Made by a program: the position numbers and the translations under genes | Notes under the pieces: generated by a model | Databases searched by the model: none | The model's input: only the letters and a program-made list of their open reading frames with translations | What the model was told of the DNA's origin: nothing | Assembly (NCBI GenBank): GCA_910584375.1 | Contig: CAJUAH010000020.1 | Coordinates: 1 to 64,000 of the forward strand | DNA length: 64,000 nucleotides | Direction: 5' to 3' | Source: an uncultured Acetatifactor sp. | GTDB taxonomy: Bacteria; Bacillota; Clostridia; Lachnospirales; Lachnospiraceae | In this document: positions 49,842 through 58,120 of the stretch, in pieces | Position numbering within the stretch: position 1 is the first letter of the stretch | Layout of the letters: each line of letters starts with the position of its first letter

Positions 49842-50135
49842 TTGCACCTCATTTCTGTTATGATGGATGTCTGTCGTTTACAGTATAGAATATTTTGGCG
49901 GAATTGGCAATTGAGATATTGCCTGTATTCTTATCAGAAGATATGTGATATACTGAAAAATACAGGATGCGGCGAGGAGATGTTCAGCAGGCTGATCGTC
50001 TATCCGCATGAAAAACTGGACGGCGATTTTTATCTGTGGAGCAAATGGGACGATATCATTCTGTACAGGAAAGACCGGCAGCTTCGTATTGAAAAGGCAA
50101 GGTGGAAGGAATTTCCCGTATATTCCAGTCTGTAA
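49842..50135 (+). CDS. Small hypothetical protein (uncertain)
   Basis: 97 codons from a TTG; an ATG at 49980 would give a 51-residue protein with better codon character ('RLIVYPHEKLDGDFYLWSKWDDIILYRK'). Trp/Tyr-rich, no known motif, no clear ribosome-binding site. It lies opposite the start of the flavodoxin gene. It might be a real short gene or only a chance frame. Confidence 0.3.
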   Translation: MHLISVMMDVCRLQYRIFWRNWQLRYCLYSYQKICDILKNTGCGEEMFSRLIVYPHEKLDGDFYLWSKWDDIILYRKDRQLRIEKARWKEFPVYSSL

Positions 50136-50160
50136 GGAAACCTGAGAAATATATTTAATA

Positions 50161-50194
50161 TGACATACCATGTCAGGTTTTCCCTGTTACAATT
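50161..50194 (+). promoter_or_regulatory. Palindrome and promoter-like element (copy A)
   Basis: TGACAT-ACC-ATGTCA palindrome (50161-50175), then GTTT and the block TGTTACAATT (50185-50194) whose TACAAT can be a -10. No good -35 at 17 bases. The same arrangement recurs upstream of the gene at 57055 (copy B). Confidence 0.45.
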
Positions 50195-50325
50195 AAGAAA
50201 AACTTTTCGTACAACCCTCGTCAGAGGGGCGACGGAACGCAGAGCAAGGAGACCGGAAAACGCCCAAAACAGGTGTTTTTCATTCGGATTTGAGCCGCGG
50301 CAGAGCTGCGGCAAGGAGGAATAAC

Positions 50326-50865
50326 ATGGGAAGAGCGACAACAAAAGCGGAATTACTCGCCAGTTCGGAGGAAAAATTTCAGGAGTTAAGCGGGCTGATT
50401 CAGACTTTGACGGAAAAGGAACTGGCCACTGCCTTTGACTTCACCAAGATGAAATCAAAAACCCAGGCCCATTGGGGCAGGGACAAGAACCTGCGGGACG
50501 TGCTGGTACATCTCTACGAGTGGCACCGCCTGCTGCTGGACTGGGTGAGCGCCAATATGAAGGGCGAGAACAGGCCGTTTTTGCCGGCCCCCTACAACTG
50601 GAAGACTTATGGGGACATGAATCGGGAAATCTGGAAAAAGCATCAAAACACCACTCTGGAGGCGGCTAAGGAGATGCTGGAGCAGTCCCACAGAGAAGTG
50701 ATGGCCCTGGCGGAGAGCCTTACGGAGCGGGAGCTGTTTGAAAAGGATGTGTATCCCTGGGTCGGCGGCAGCGTGCTTGGATCGTACTTTGTATCCAACA
50801 CGGCGAGCCATTACGACTGGGCGATCAAAAAACTGAAAGCCCACAGAAAGAATTGTAAGGAGTAA
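50326..50865 (+). CDS. ClbS/DfsB-like four-helix protein (DinB superfamily)
   Basis: 179 residues. 'TKAELLASSEEKFQELSGLIQTL', 'RDKNLRDVLVHLYEWHRLLLDWV' and 'NWKTYGDMNREIWKKHQ' fit the ClbS/DfsB family of the DinB fold; 'HYDWAIKKLKAHRK' ends it. ClbS protects colibactin makers by hydrolysing the cyclopropane warhead; most relatives have no known substrate. AAGGAGG before the ATG. A WYL regulator begins 14 bases downstream. Confidence 0.85.
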   Translation: MGRATTKAELLASSEEKFQELSGLIQTLTEKELATAFDFTKMKSKTQAHWGRDKNLRDVLVHLYEWHRLLLDWVSANMKGENRPFLPAPYNWKTYGDMNREIWKKHQNTTLEAAKEMLEQSHREVMALAESLTERELFEKDVYPWVGGSVLGSYFVSNTASHYDWAIKKLKAHRKNCKE

Positions 50866-50879
50866 AGGAGACGCCGCCC

Positions 50880-51803
50880 ATGCAGGAGAGCAGGCTGTTT
50901 AAGATCATATACTATCTGCTTGGCAGAGGGCAGGCCACGGCGGCGGAACTGGCGGAGCGGTTTGAGGTGTCTGTCAGGACCATCTATCGGGATATGGACG
51001 CGCTGAGCCAGGCGGGTATTCCCATCTATGCCGAGCCGGGCAGAAACGGCGGCATATCGCTCCTGGATCATTTTGTGCTGGACCGGGTAGTGCTGTCGGA
51101 GCAGGAGCGGCAGGACGTTCTGGCGGCTTTGCAGAGCCTGACGGCGGCGGGAAATACGCTTGATGGGGATACCCTGAATAAGCTGGCGGCAGTATTTCGA
51201 CTCCCGGCAGAGAACTGGTATGAGGTGGATTTTTCCAGATGGGGAGTATCCACCGGGGACAACGAGAAGTTTGAGGCGTTAAAAAGGGCGGTAATCCGCC
51301 GCAAGTGTGTGCGGATCAGCTATGTGGGGTCCTACGGCGGGGAGAGCAGCCGGAAGATCCACCCGCTGAAACTCATGTACAAGTCCAGGGCCTGGTATGT
51401 AAAAGCGTACTGTGCGGAAAAGAAAGATTTCCGGCTTTTCCGGCTGAGCCGTATCAAAGCGTGGGAACTTCTGGAAGAAGAATTTGTCCCTGAGCCGTGG
51501 CCGGAATCTCCGGAGCAGATGAATGCCAGTGAGCCGGAGCCGGTGGTACTGCGCTTTTCCCGGGACGCTGCTTACCGGGTCTATGACGAGTTTGACGTGG
51601 GCCATATCCGGGAACAGGAGAACGGAGACCTGCTGGTATCTGCCCCCATGCCCCAGGACGGGTGGCTCACGGGCTTTTTACTGTCCTTTGGAGCGCAGGT
51701 GGAGGTGGTCAGTCCGGTTTATCTCAGAGAGGTGCTTGCCGGGGAGGCCAGGGCGATCCTGGAGAAAAACAGGCCAGGGATGTTTCCAAATAGAGAATCA
51801 TAG
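50880..51803 (+). CDS. WYL-domain transcriptional regulator (YafY/DeoR type)
   Basis: 307 residues. N-terminal winged helix-turn-helix (1-60: 'KIIYYLLGRGQATAAELAERFEVSVRTIYRDMDALSQAGIPI'), then a WYL domain (about 130-205, with 'YKSRAWYVKAYCAEKKDFRLFRLSRIK') and the WCX extension at the C-terminus. WYL regulators bind nucleic-acid-like ligands and often control DNA-damage or phage-response genes; a link to the ClbS-like gene in the same unit is plausible. Confidence 0.9.
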   Translation: MQESRLFKIIYYLLGRGQATAAELAERFEVSVRTIYRDMDALSQAGIPIYAEPGRNGGISLLDHFVLDRVVLSEQERQDVLAALQSLTAAGNTLDGDTLNKLAAVFRLPAENWYEVDFSRWGVSTGDNEKFEALKRAVIRRKCVRISYVGSYGGESSRKIHPLKLMYKSRAWYVKAYCAEKKDFRLFRLSRIKAWELLEEEFVPEPWPESPEQMNASEPEPVVLRFSRDAAYRVYDEFDVGHIREQENGDLLVSAPMPQDGWLTGFLLSFGAQVEVVSPVYLREVLAGEARAILEKNRPGMFPNRES

Positions 51804-51931
51804 TGTGAGATTCCATTTCACACCCCGGTTTGAGTACTCACCGAAACAGGCGTTTTGAGAATTTATCAACAAAATCTTGCGCAAAGCGGTAAAATTTTGG
51901 TCTCGGCTTGTTCGGGCACAGGGGGATATAT

Positions 51932-52804
51932 ATGCATTATGTACAGGCAAAAGGAATACTGTCCGCTCAAAACGGAATGAATCTGTACCGAGGTTGTACA
52001 CATGGCTGCATTTACTGTGATTCCAGGAGCAGATGCTATCATATGGATCATGCTTTTGAAGATATTGAGGTAAAAGAAAATGCCCTGGAGCTGCTGGAGA
52101 ATGCGCTGAAACGCAAACGCAAAAAGTGTATGATCGGCACGGGAGCCATGACAGACCCCTACATACCTCTGGAACTGGAACTGGGCCATATGCGAAAGGC
52201 GCTGTCCCTCATAAAGCAATACGGATTCGGCGTGGCGGTGCAGACGAAGTCCGACCGCATCCTGCGGGATATGGATTTATTGCAGGAGATTAACAGACAG
52301 GCCAAGTGTGTGGTGCAGATGACCCTGACCACCGCTGACGAGGAGTTGTGCAAAAAGCTGGAACCCAATGTTTGTACCACGGGGGAGCGTTTTGCGGTGC
52401 TTAAGAAAATGCGGGACGCCGGAATCCCTACGGTGGTCTGGCTCTCGCCGATCCTGCCCTTTATCAACGATACGGAAGAGAATATCTCGGGGATTCTGGA
52501 CATGTGCATCGAGGCCAAAGTCTATGGCGTGATCTGCTTTGGCATGGGTCTCACGCTGCGGGAGGGCAACCGGGAGTATTATTACAGCCAGTTGGACCGT
52601 ATGTTTCCCGGTCTGAAGGAAAAATATATGCGGCGGTACGGATACCGCTATGAGGTGGGCAGTCCCCGCAGCAGGAAACTTATGGGGCTGTTCCATCAAA
52701 AGTGCGGAGAAAACGGGATTGTTCATGACAACGGACAGATCTTTCAGTATATGCATACCTTTGAGGACAGGCGGGCGGGAGAGCAGATGAGTCTGTGGGA
52801 GTAG
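51932..52804 (+). CDS. Radical SAM protein, SPL-like family
   Basis: 290 residues from ATG 51932 (GGGGGAT upstream). Cluster motif 'YRGCTHGCIYCDSRS' is C-x3-C-x2-C (about 24-31), followed by 'YHMDHAFEDIEVKENALELL', 'MIGTGAMTDPYIPLE' and 'VAVQTKSDRIL'. This is the SPL-like/Rv2578c group related to spore photoproduct lyase, acting on DNA or on unknown substrates; the family Cys of SplB was not located with certainty. Stands alone. Confidence 0.85.
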   Translation: MHYVQAKGILSAQNGMNLYRGCTHGCIYCDSRSRCYHMDHAFEDIEVKENALELLENALKRKRKKCMIGTGAMTDPYIPLELELGHMRKALSLIKQYGFGVAVQTKSDRILRDMDLLQEINRQAKCVVQMTLTTADEELCKKLEPNVCTTGERFAVLKKMRDAGIPTVVWLSPILPFINDTEENISGILDMCIEAKVYGVICFGMGLTLREGNREYYYSQLDRMFPGLKEKYMRRYGYRYEVGSPRSRKLMGLFHQKCGENGIVHDNGQIFQYMHTFEDRRAGEQMSLWE

Positions 52805-53105
52805 CCATCTCTTAGATTGCATCAAACGACCATATTCATTTCAGGCGCATGGTAAATTTTTCTGCGTAAACAGCCGATATAAAAGACACAGTGTAGTGGC
52901 GGGCACGGATGCCTGTCAGCGGAGCGCAGGGATGCGGCGCCAGGCCACAATACCAATCTTTTTTAGAATCGTAAATGGATTTACGATGCATAGCAACGGA
53001 GTGCGGGAGAATATCCGGTCTGTTTTCAGACGTATTCTCCTTCAGATCTGTGTCGGCGCCGCGTCCGCAGATCTGGAGGTCAAAGCGGCGCAGAAAAGAG
53101 GAAGT
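52805..53105. other. Structured interval and leader of DUF6033-like gene
   Basis: Four hairpins occur in a row: GTGGC...GCCAC (52896-52948), ATCGTAAA-TGGA-TTTACGAT (52968-52987), GGAGAATA...TATTCTCC enclosing GTCTG/CAGAC (53006-53040) and CAGATCTG...CAGATCTG (53043-53075 region). They precede the start at 53106. No riboswitch class was recognised. Confidence 0.45.
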
Positions 53106-53933
53106 ATGAGCAAAATAAGTGGCTACGGCGCTTATCAGCAGGCGAGTTATGTGAACAATGCCGTGCAGAAAAAGAAAGAGGACGCCAGAACAAACAAAAC
53201 CGGCAGCGCGCAGAGGAACGGGGCGGCTAAAAAGACCGACACCACCCAGCTCAGCGACGCGGCAAAGGCCGTATTGAAGGATCTGCAGAAGAAGTACGGC
53301 AACATGGATTTTATCGTTGCAAAGTACGAGACGGAAGAAGAGGCGTCCTCCTATCTGTCCAGAAGTACCAAGGATTTCGGCGTGCTGATCGATCCGGATG
53401 AACTGGAGGAGATGGCTAACGATCCCGAAGTACACAAACAGTACACGGATCAGTTGGACGAGGCCGTGGAACAGCTGAAAGACATGAAAGAGAAAGTACA
53501 GCTGGACGAGGGCGACATACTGCACCTGGGCGTGTCCATCGACCCCTACGGCGTAAAGCAGTTCTATGCGGATATTGAGAAAGCCAACACTAAACTGCAT
53601 GCGAAACAGGCGGAGAACCGCGCGAAAGCCCAGAAGGAGTTTGATGCCCGGCTGGCGAAGAAGGCGGAGAAAAAGAAAGCCGATCAGAAAGCTGCGGCTA
53701 AGAAGACAGCTCAGACCAAAGAAGAGCGCAGGGCGGAAGAGAGAAAAGAGGCGGAGCGCCTGGCGGCCGAAAAGCTGACGTCTCAGGACGGAACAGTCTC
53801 TACCGTGCAACGCGTACATGTCACCGGTTCCACTGTGGACGAACTGCTGCAGAATATCCAGAATGTGGACTGGTCCAGAGTTCCCACCCAGGAGCAGGCT
53901 GTACATGGCGGCAGATTCGACTATACCGTATAA
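53106..53933 (+). CDS. DUF6033-like Lys/Ala-rich protein
   Basis: 275 residues from ATG 53106 (AGAGGAAG upstream); an upstream in-frame extension lacks support. Begins 'MSKISGYGAYQQASYVNNAVQKK', then a charged linker, a conserved middle 'LKDLQKKYGNMDFIVAKYETEEEASSYLSRSTKDFGVLIDPD', and a C-terminal Lys/Ala/Glu coiled coil (160-240). The middle resembles DUF6033, seen in Clostridia; I am fairly but not fully sure. Function unknown. No signal peptide. A strong bidirectional terminator follows. Confidence 0.7.
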   Translation: MSKISGYGAYQQASYVNNAVQKKKEDARTNKTGSAQRNGAAKKTDTTQLSDAAKAVLKDLQKKYGNMDFIVAKYETEEEASSYLSRSTKDFGVLIDPDELEEMANDPEVHKQYTDQLDEAVEQLKDMKEKVQLDEGDILHLGVSIDPYGVKQFYADIEKANTKLHAKQAENRAKAQKEFDARLAKKAEKKKADQKAAAKKTAQTKEERRAEERKEAERLAAEKLTSQDGTVSTVQRVHVTGSTVDELLQNIQNVDWSRVPTQEQAVHGGRFDYTV

Positions 53934-53952
53934 ATCTATATATTGAGTGAAC

Positions 53953-54000
53953 AAATCAACCGGGGAGGATGCGGCGTAACGCATTCTCCCCGGTTTTGAT
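53953..54000. terminator. Bidirectional terminator
   Basis: AACCGGGGAG.ATGCG pairs with CGCAT.CTCCCCGGTT (53958-53995), flanked by AATCAA and TTTTGATT, giving T-rich sequence on both strands. It lies between the converging DUF6033-like and GH127 genes. Confidence 0.85.
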
Positions 54001-54062
54001 TGTGTCCGGCGGCATCCCGGCTGTGTCCGAGGGCATCCCAGATGTGTTCGGCAGCATTATGG
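54000..54062. repeat. Three imperfect 21-bp repeats between convergent genes
   Basis: TGTGTCCGGCGGCATCCCGGC, or variants of it, occurs three times at 21-base intervals from 54000. The units differ at about a quarter of positions. No reading frame is supported. Confidence 0.5.
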
Positions 54063-54101
54063 TTGCTCCAGCGGATACCGGGCAGAGTAGATTCCCGCGA
54101 T

Positions 54102-55928
54102 CTACCGCGGGTTATTTTTTTGCGTAAAATACACGGTATAGACCTCATCCTCTACCTCGTAGAGCGGCACAAACATAAAATTTTCCGGTTGATCCACCGT
54201 GACATAGCAATTTTGTTTCCAGGGAAACGTGGCGTATGTATGCTCGGTCTGCGGATAGAGAAAGCCTTCCGGGTGTTCAAAATCTCCGATCATGCCACAG
54301 TCGCGGGCAATAAGCCCCGCCAGCACGATGGGGCCGTCCGTCACGGCGGCAAGTCTAGGTCTGTCGGGCAGCGTTTCCATGGCGAGACCGCTGGGGAAAA
54401 ACAGACTGACAGCATCCTCGGACCAGACCCTGGTTACATCCAGATACCCGTTGGATACAGTGGCTTTTTCCGAAGTACCGTTGACTGTCAGGACAGCCTC
54501 GCCCTTGAGCCAGCGCGGAATGCGCAGCGATAGCGTAAATTTTGTCGGCTCAGAACAGGATATATCCAGCCGGAATGACCATCTGGACATATTGCCGCCG
54601 CTGTGTTCGTCAAAAAGGGTCTGGCAGTTATAGCTCTTCATGTCGGTGGTCAGACTGACGCTGATATCGCTGCCTTCCATATGCGTGGAAAGCCGGGAGG
54701 GGATATACTGGCCGACGACAATGCGGCGGTTTTCCGTATCCTCGAGATAGATCAGTTCCGGGTAGAGCGCCTGGGCCTGCACCATCGTGCCGTGGCAGCA
54801 CCAGAAATCATGCCTCTTGCTGCCCCATTTTTTACGGCTCCCCGCAGACAGGGGGAGAAAATAGGTGGGAGTGCCCGTCGCCGGATTCTGTTGGGCCAGA
54901 AAACCGTTGTACAGGCATCTCTCGATGTAATCCGCATACACCGCATCCCCGGTCCAGCGGTACAGATATTGGGCGGTCCGCACCATATTGTAGACGGTAC
55001 AGAATTCCTGGTCATTGACGCCCAAAAACTGCCCCTGCTTAAACGGAGGCGCCCAGAATTCGCCGGCGTTCTGGCCGCCGGTGCAGAACATGCCTCTGTC
55101 CGTGACGGCGCATTTCCAGAAAAGCTCCGTGTATCTGCGCCATTTTTCATCACCCGTCACCTCATAGAGTCTGGCGGAGCCGTGGGAGAGGGGGATACTG
55201 GCGTTTGCGTGGTCATTGGTCAGCGCGTCCCGCCCGTCCGCTAAGATACGGAACATGCCGTTGTCCTGATAGCGTTGTATCAGAAACATGTACTTTTCTT
55301 CTTTTGTGAGAGCGTACAGCTCGGCCCACAGTTCAAGCATCCCGCCCTGCTCTCCGCTGTACACGGCGCCGGGATTGACCTTCTGCATCCGCTCCGTCCA
55401 GCGTACATACCAGTCGCTCAAGCACCCCAGGATGTCCAGCGCCTGGGTGTTATCCGCATATCGGAAGGCGTCGATCAGCCCCATGACAGTCTTGTGCATG
55501 ACATACTGCGGCGACCAAATGTAGCGGTTGTCCGCCAGGCGCTGAAAATATTTTTCCGGTATGGGCCCCACCCATTCGCCGCCGTTTTCCTGCTGGCACA
55601 GAGCGAGCTGCGCCACTATCTTATCCAGCCTGACCTTGACTTCCATATCTTTTTCCGACGCGTAATACATCGCCGCGGCGGATAGCCAGTGCCCGAGGAA
55701 ATGGCCCCTGAGCTGGCAGGAGGGAGCCTCCCAGCCCCAGTGGAGCCGGGCCTTTTCCGGATCGTCTATCACCTGTTGCCCAGGCATGACAATCCCTGCC
55801 TCCAGATAGAAATTTTGCAGCAGACATTGGGTGTCCAGTTCCATAAGATAATTTTTGTTGACCTGCATTCTTTCCCGAAAAAGTCCGGGTAACAGAGTAA
55901 CGTTTTTGCCGCTTAATCCTGTGAGCAT
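54102..55928 (-). CDS. GH127-family glycoside hydrolase (beta-L-arabinofuranosidase type)
   Basis: 608 residues on the minus strand. 'FYLEAGIVMPGQQVIDDPEKARLHWGWEAPSCQLRGHFLGHWLSAAAMYYA' and 'NVNDQEFCTVYN' type motif (GVNDQEFCTVYN), with the zinc-binding pair 'FWCCHG' (about 372-377), are diagnostic of GH127/GH146. The enzymes release beta-L-arabinofuranose from plant glycans with a Cys nucleophile. No signal peptide, so it acts on imported oligosaccharides. The adjacent, divergent AraC gene is its probable regulator. TATAAT on the minus strand lies at 55973-55978. Confidence 0.92.
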   Translation of the reverse strand: MLTGLSGKNVTLLPGLFRERMQVNKNYLMELDTQCLLQNFYLEAGIVMPGQQVIDDPEKARLHWGWEAPSCQLRGHFLGHWLSAAAMYYASEKDMEVKVRLDKIVAQLALCQQENGGEWVGPIPEKYFQRLADNRYIWSPQYVMHKTVMGLIDAFRYADNTQALDILGCLSDWYVRWTERMQKVNPGAVYSGEQGGMLELWAELYALTKEEKYMFLIQRYQDNGMFRILADGRDALTNDHANASIPLSHGSARLYEVTGDEKWRRYTELFWKCAVTDRGMFCTGGQNAGEFWAPPFKQGQFLGVNDQEFCTVYNMVRTAQYLYRWTGDAVYADYIERCLYNGFLAQQNPATGTPTYFLPLSAGSRKKWGSKRHDFWCCHGTMVQAQALYPELIYLEDTENRRIVVGQYIPSRLSTHMEGSDISVSLTTDMKSYNCQTLFDEHSGGNMSRWSFRLDISCSEPTKFTLSLRIPRWLKGEAVLTVNGTSEKATVSNGYLDVTRVWSEDAVSLFFPSGLAMETLPDRPRLAAVTDGPIVLAGLIARDCGMIGDFEHPEGFLYPQTEHTYATFPWKQNCYVTVDQPENFMFVPLYEVEDEVYTVYFTQKNNPR

Positions 55929-56111
55929 GTTTTGTCCTCCTATTTTTTTATCAAGAGTTTTACCTGAGTCTCATTATAGCAAACGGGACATGGATTGTAG
56001 GTAGACAAAAACCGATATTTTTTTTGCAAAACACAGGAAAGTGTGATTTAATGAGAAAAATGTTAAGGGTACGTAAAGCTGTGCAAAAGGGAATTGCAAA
56101 GGAGATGGAAC
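55929..56111. promoter_or_regulatory. Divergent promoter region of GH127 and AraC genes
   Basis: A minus-strand TATAAT lies at 55973-55978 with a weak -35. The AraC side has AAGGAG before its ATG at 56112 but no clear promoter. Expected to contain the AraC binding sites; no direct repeats were resolved. Confidence 0.4.
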
Positions 56112-56957
56112 ATGGAGATTTTTTATTGCCGCGATACAAATCTGCCGGAATTTTTTATCTGCGGGAATCTGATCAGCGAGGACGGATTGGTGCATTGCAG
56201 ACGTAACTTTGACTGTAATGTGCTGATTTTTGTGCTGGAGGGAACCCTGCATATAACGCAGGCGGAGCGGCCGTTTGCGGTCTCGGCCGGACAATATGTT
56301 TTTTTGCGGGCGGGGGAGGAACACTATGGGCATAAAGCGGCGGACGGGAAACTGTCTTATATGTGGGTGCATTTCCGAAACAGCGCGCCGTGGGAGACGG
56401 CGCCGGATAACGGGAAAGGACTGCCCCCCGGCACGTTTTCCTGTATGTTGCCGGAGTGCGCGGCTGCGGCAAGCCCGCAACGGGTACGCCTGCTTTTTCA
56501 GCAACTGATGGGTTTTTCACGGCAGGAGCAGCTATATACCGAAACCATGCTCTCCTGTTCTCTGAGTCTGCTCCTGATGGAGCTGACGCAGGAATATCTG
56601 GACGGCGGAAAAGGGCGGCAGGCGTCCGTATCCCCGGCTGTTTCCGCGGCGGCAGAGTGGGCGCGTTCCAACTGCCACAGGCAGATCACGATCCATGATA
56701 TCGCCGGGGCGATCCACTATAACGCCGAATATCTGTCTGCACTTTTCAAAAAGGAAACGGGGCTTTCCCTGCTGCAATATTTGAACAGAACAAGGATCGA
56801 ACTGTCTAAAAGCCTTTTGGCCGGCAATGCTATCAGCGTAAAGGAGACGGCGTACTCCTGCGGCTTTACCGACGAGAAATATTTTATGAAGATATTCAAG
56901 AGGCTGGAGGGAGTCACACCCTGCCAGTACAAAAATGCTTTCCACAAAAAAGCGTGA
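56112..56957 (+). CDS. AraC-family transcriptional regulator with cupin sensor
   Basis: 281 residues from ATG 56112 (AAGGAG upstream). Residues 1-105 are a cupin-type ligand-binding domain ('NFDCNVLIFVLEGTLHITQAERPFAVSAGQYVFLRAGEEH'); residues 180-280 are a double HTH ('CHRQITIHDIAGAIHYNAEYLSALFKKETGLSLLQYL', 'SVKETAYSCGFTDEKYFMKIFKRLEGVTP'). Typical of regulators of sugar use. It is divergent from the GH127 gene and likely activates it in response to an arabinose-derived sugar. Confidence 0.9.
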   Translation: MEIFYCRDTNLPEFFICGNLISEDGLVHCRRNFDCNVLIFVLEGTLHITQAERPFAVSAGQYVFLRAGEEHYGHKAADGKLSYMWVHFRNSAPWETAPDNGKGLPPGTFSCMLPECAAAASPQRVRLLFQQLMGFSRQEQLYTETMLSCSLSLLLMELTQEYLDGGKGRQASVSPAVSAAAEWARSNCHRQITIHDIAGAIHYNAEYLSALFKKETGLSLLQYLNRTRIELSKSLLAGNAISVKETAYSCGFTDEKYFMKIFKRLEGVTPCQYKNAFHKKA

Positions 56958-56986
56958 AAAGCCGCGTTAGAGAAATTTAAAAACAG

Positions 56987-57020
56987 GACATACAGACGTC
57001 ATGTTTAATCTGTTACAATT
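56987..57020 (+). promoter_or_regulatory. Promoter-like element (copy B)
   Basis: GACATAC...GTCA.GTTT followed by TGTTACAATT (57011-57020) repeats the arrangement at 50161-50194. It lies 34 bases before the next gene. A common activator is possible. Confidence 0.4.
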
Positions 57021-57054
57021 CGGTACATAAATATATTTCGCAGGGAGGTCATCT

Positions 57055-57972
57055 ATGTATAAAGAGGTCTATGAGAAAGCAAGGAAATTTATGTACCGCA
57101 ATGCCAGGCCGTTGGATATGGCACGCTTTCAATATCATTTTGAAAGCGGCAGCAGGGAGGCGGTGCTGGAGGCATTGTCCTGCTATCAGAATGCGGACGG
57201 CGGTTTTGGACACGCCGTGGAGCCGGACTGCTGGAACCCCTGTTCCACGCCGCTGCACGGCAGCACCGCGGGAGAGATCATCCGGGAGATCGGCTGTGAG
57301 GACGCCGGGCATCCTGTGATCCAGGGACTGCTCAAGTGGTATGCAGGCGGCGACTGTTTCAACGGAAAGACCTGGGAGATGGTGGTGGCAAGCAACAACG
57401 ATTACCCTCATGCGCCCTGGTGGCATACAGACAGCGTAAGTTCGTGCCATACGGATTACAACGGCACGGCGCAGATTGCGGGTTTCATTCTTCGCTACGC
57501 GCAGCCGGACAGTGAGGTGTATCGGCTGGGAGCGCGGATTGCCAACGAGGCTGTGGAGGCGCTGGAGTCCTCGGAGCTGACGGATGATCACACCTGTGCC
57601 TGCTATGTACATCTGCTGGAATATATTGTCAGGGCGGGGATCCAGGCGCAGTTTCCCTGTGAAAAGCTGGAGCGGCTGCTGCGTGAGGCGGTGCAGAAAC
57701 GGATCACGAAAGACACCTCCCAGTGGGGCGGATATGTGTGCAGGCCCTCCCGGTTCATGAACTCCCGGGACAGCGTGTTCTACCCGGAAAATAAGGAGTT
57801 GGCGGAGTATGAGTGCGGGCATATCGCCAGGACGCAGCTTGCGGACGGTTCCTGGGACATCCCCTGGGGCTGGGAAGGTTATCCGGAAGCCTGGGCGGTC
57901 AGCAGGAACTGGTGGAAAGGGCAGGTGATCCTTGAAAACCTGCTGTATCTGAAAGGGTTTGGGGAGATTTAA
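57055..57972 (+). CDS. Alpha/alpha-toroid (prenyltransferase/terpene-cyclase-like) protein
   Basis: 305 residues. Motifs 'ALSCYQNADGGFGHAVEPDCW' and 'RTQLADGSWDIPWGWEGYP' are QW-like repeats of the toroid superfamily that includes squalene cyclases and prenyltransferase beta subunits. A catalytic DXDD motif is not visible. Soluble, with no signal peptide. It may be a glycan-binding or glycan-processing toroid; function is unknown. Start ATG with GGGAGGT. Intrinsic terminator follows. Confidence 0.7.
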   Translation: MYKEVYEKARKFMYRNARPLDMARFQYHFESGSREAVLEALSCYQNADGGFGHAVEPDCWNPCSTPLHGSTAGEIIREIGCEDAGHPVIQGLLKWYAGGDCFNGKTWEMVVASNNDYPHAPWWHTDSVSSCHTDYNGTAQIAGFILRYAQPDSEVYRLGARIANEAVEALESSELTDDHTCACYVHLLEYIVRAGIQAQFPCEKLERLLREAVQKRITKDTSQWGGYVCRPSRFMNSRDSVFYPENKELAEYECGHIARTQLADGSWDIPWGWEGYPEAWAVSRNWWKGQVILENLLYLKGFGEI

Positions 57973-58006
57973 AGCGGTATTGCAACCGTCAGTTGAGAAA
58001 AACACG

Positions 58007-58036
58007 AAGGCTGGGTGCTTGCGCCCGGCCTTTTTT
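58007..58036 (+). terminator. Intrinsic terminator
   Basis: AAGGCTGGG and CCCGGCC form a seven-pair stem (one G-T) with a GTGCTTGCG-type loop, followed by six T. Confidence 0.8.
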
Positions 58037-58120
58037 GCGGTTATCATAGGGGCATACCGGTAAACAAAGAGAATCCGCTGCGGAACAGGAGACATACAAA
58101 ATTTAGATTGGAGGAGCAGA

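Noticed and set aside
51803..51823. GTGTGA...TCACAC inverted repeat after the WYL gene
   Set aside because: Six-base arms in a short gap with no T-run and no promoter; too weak to call.
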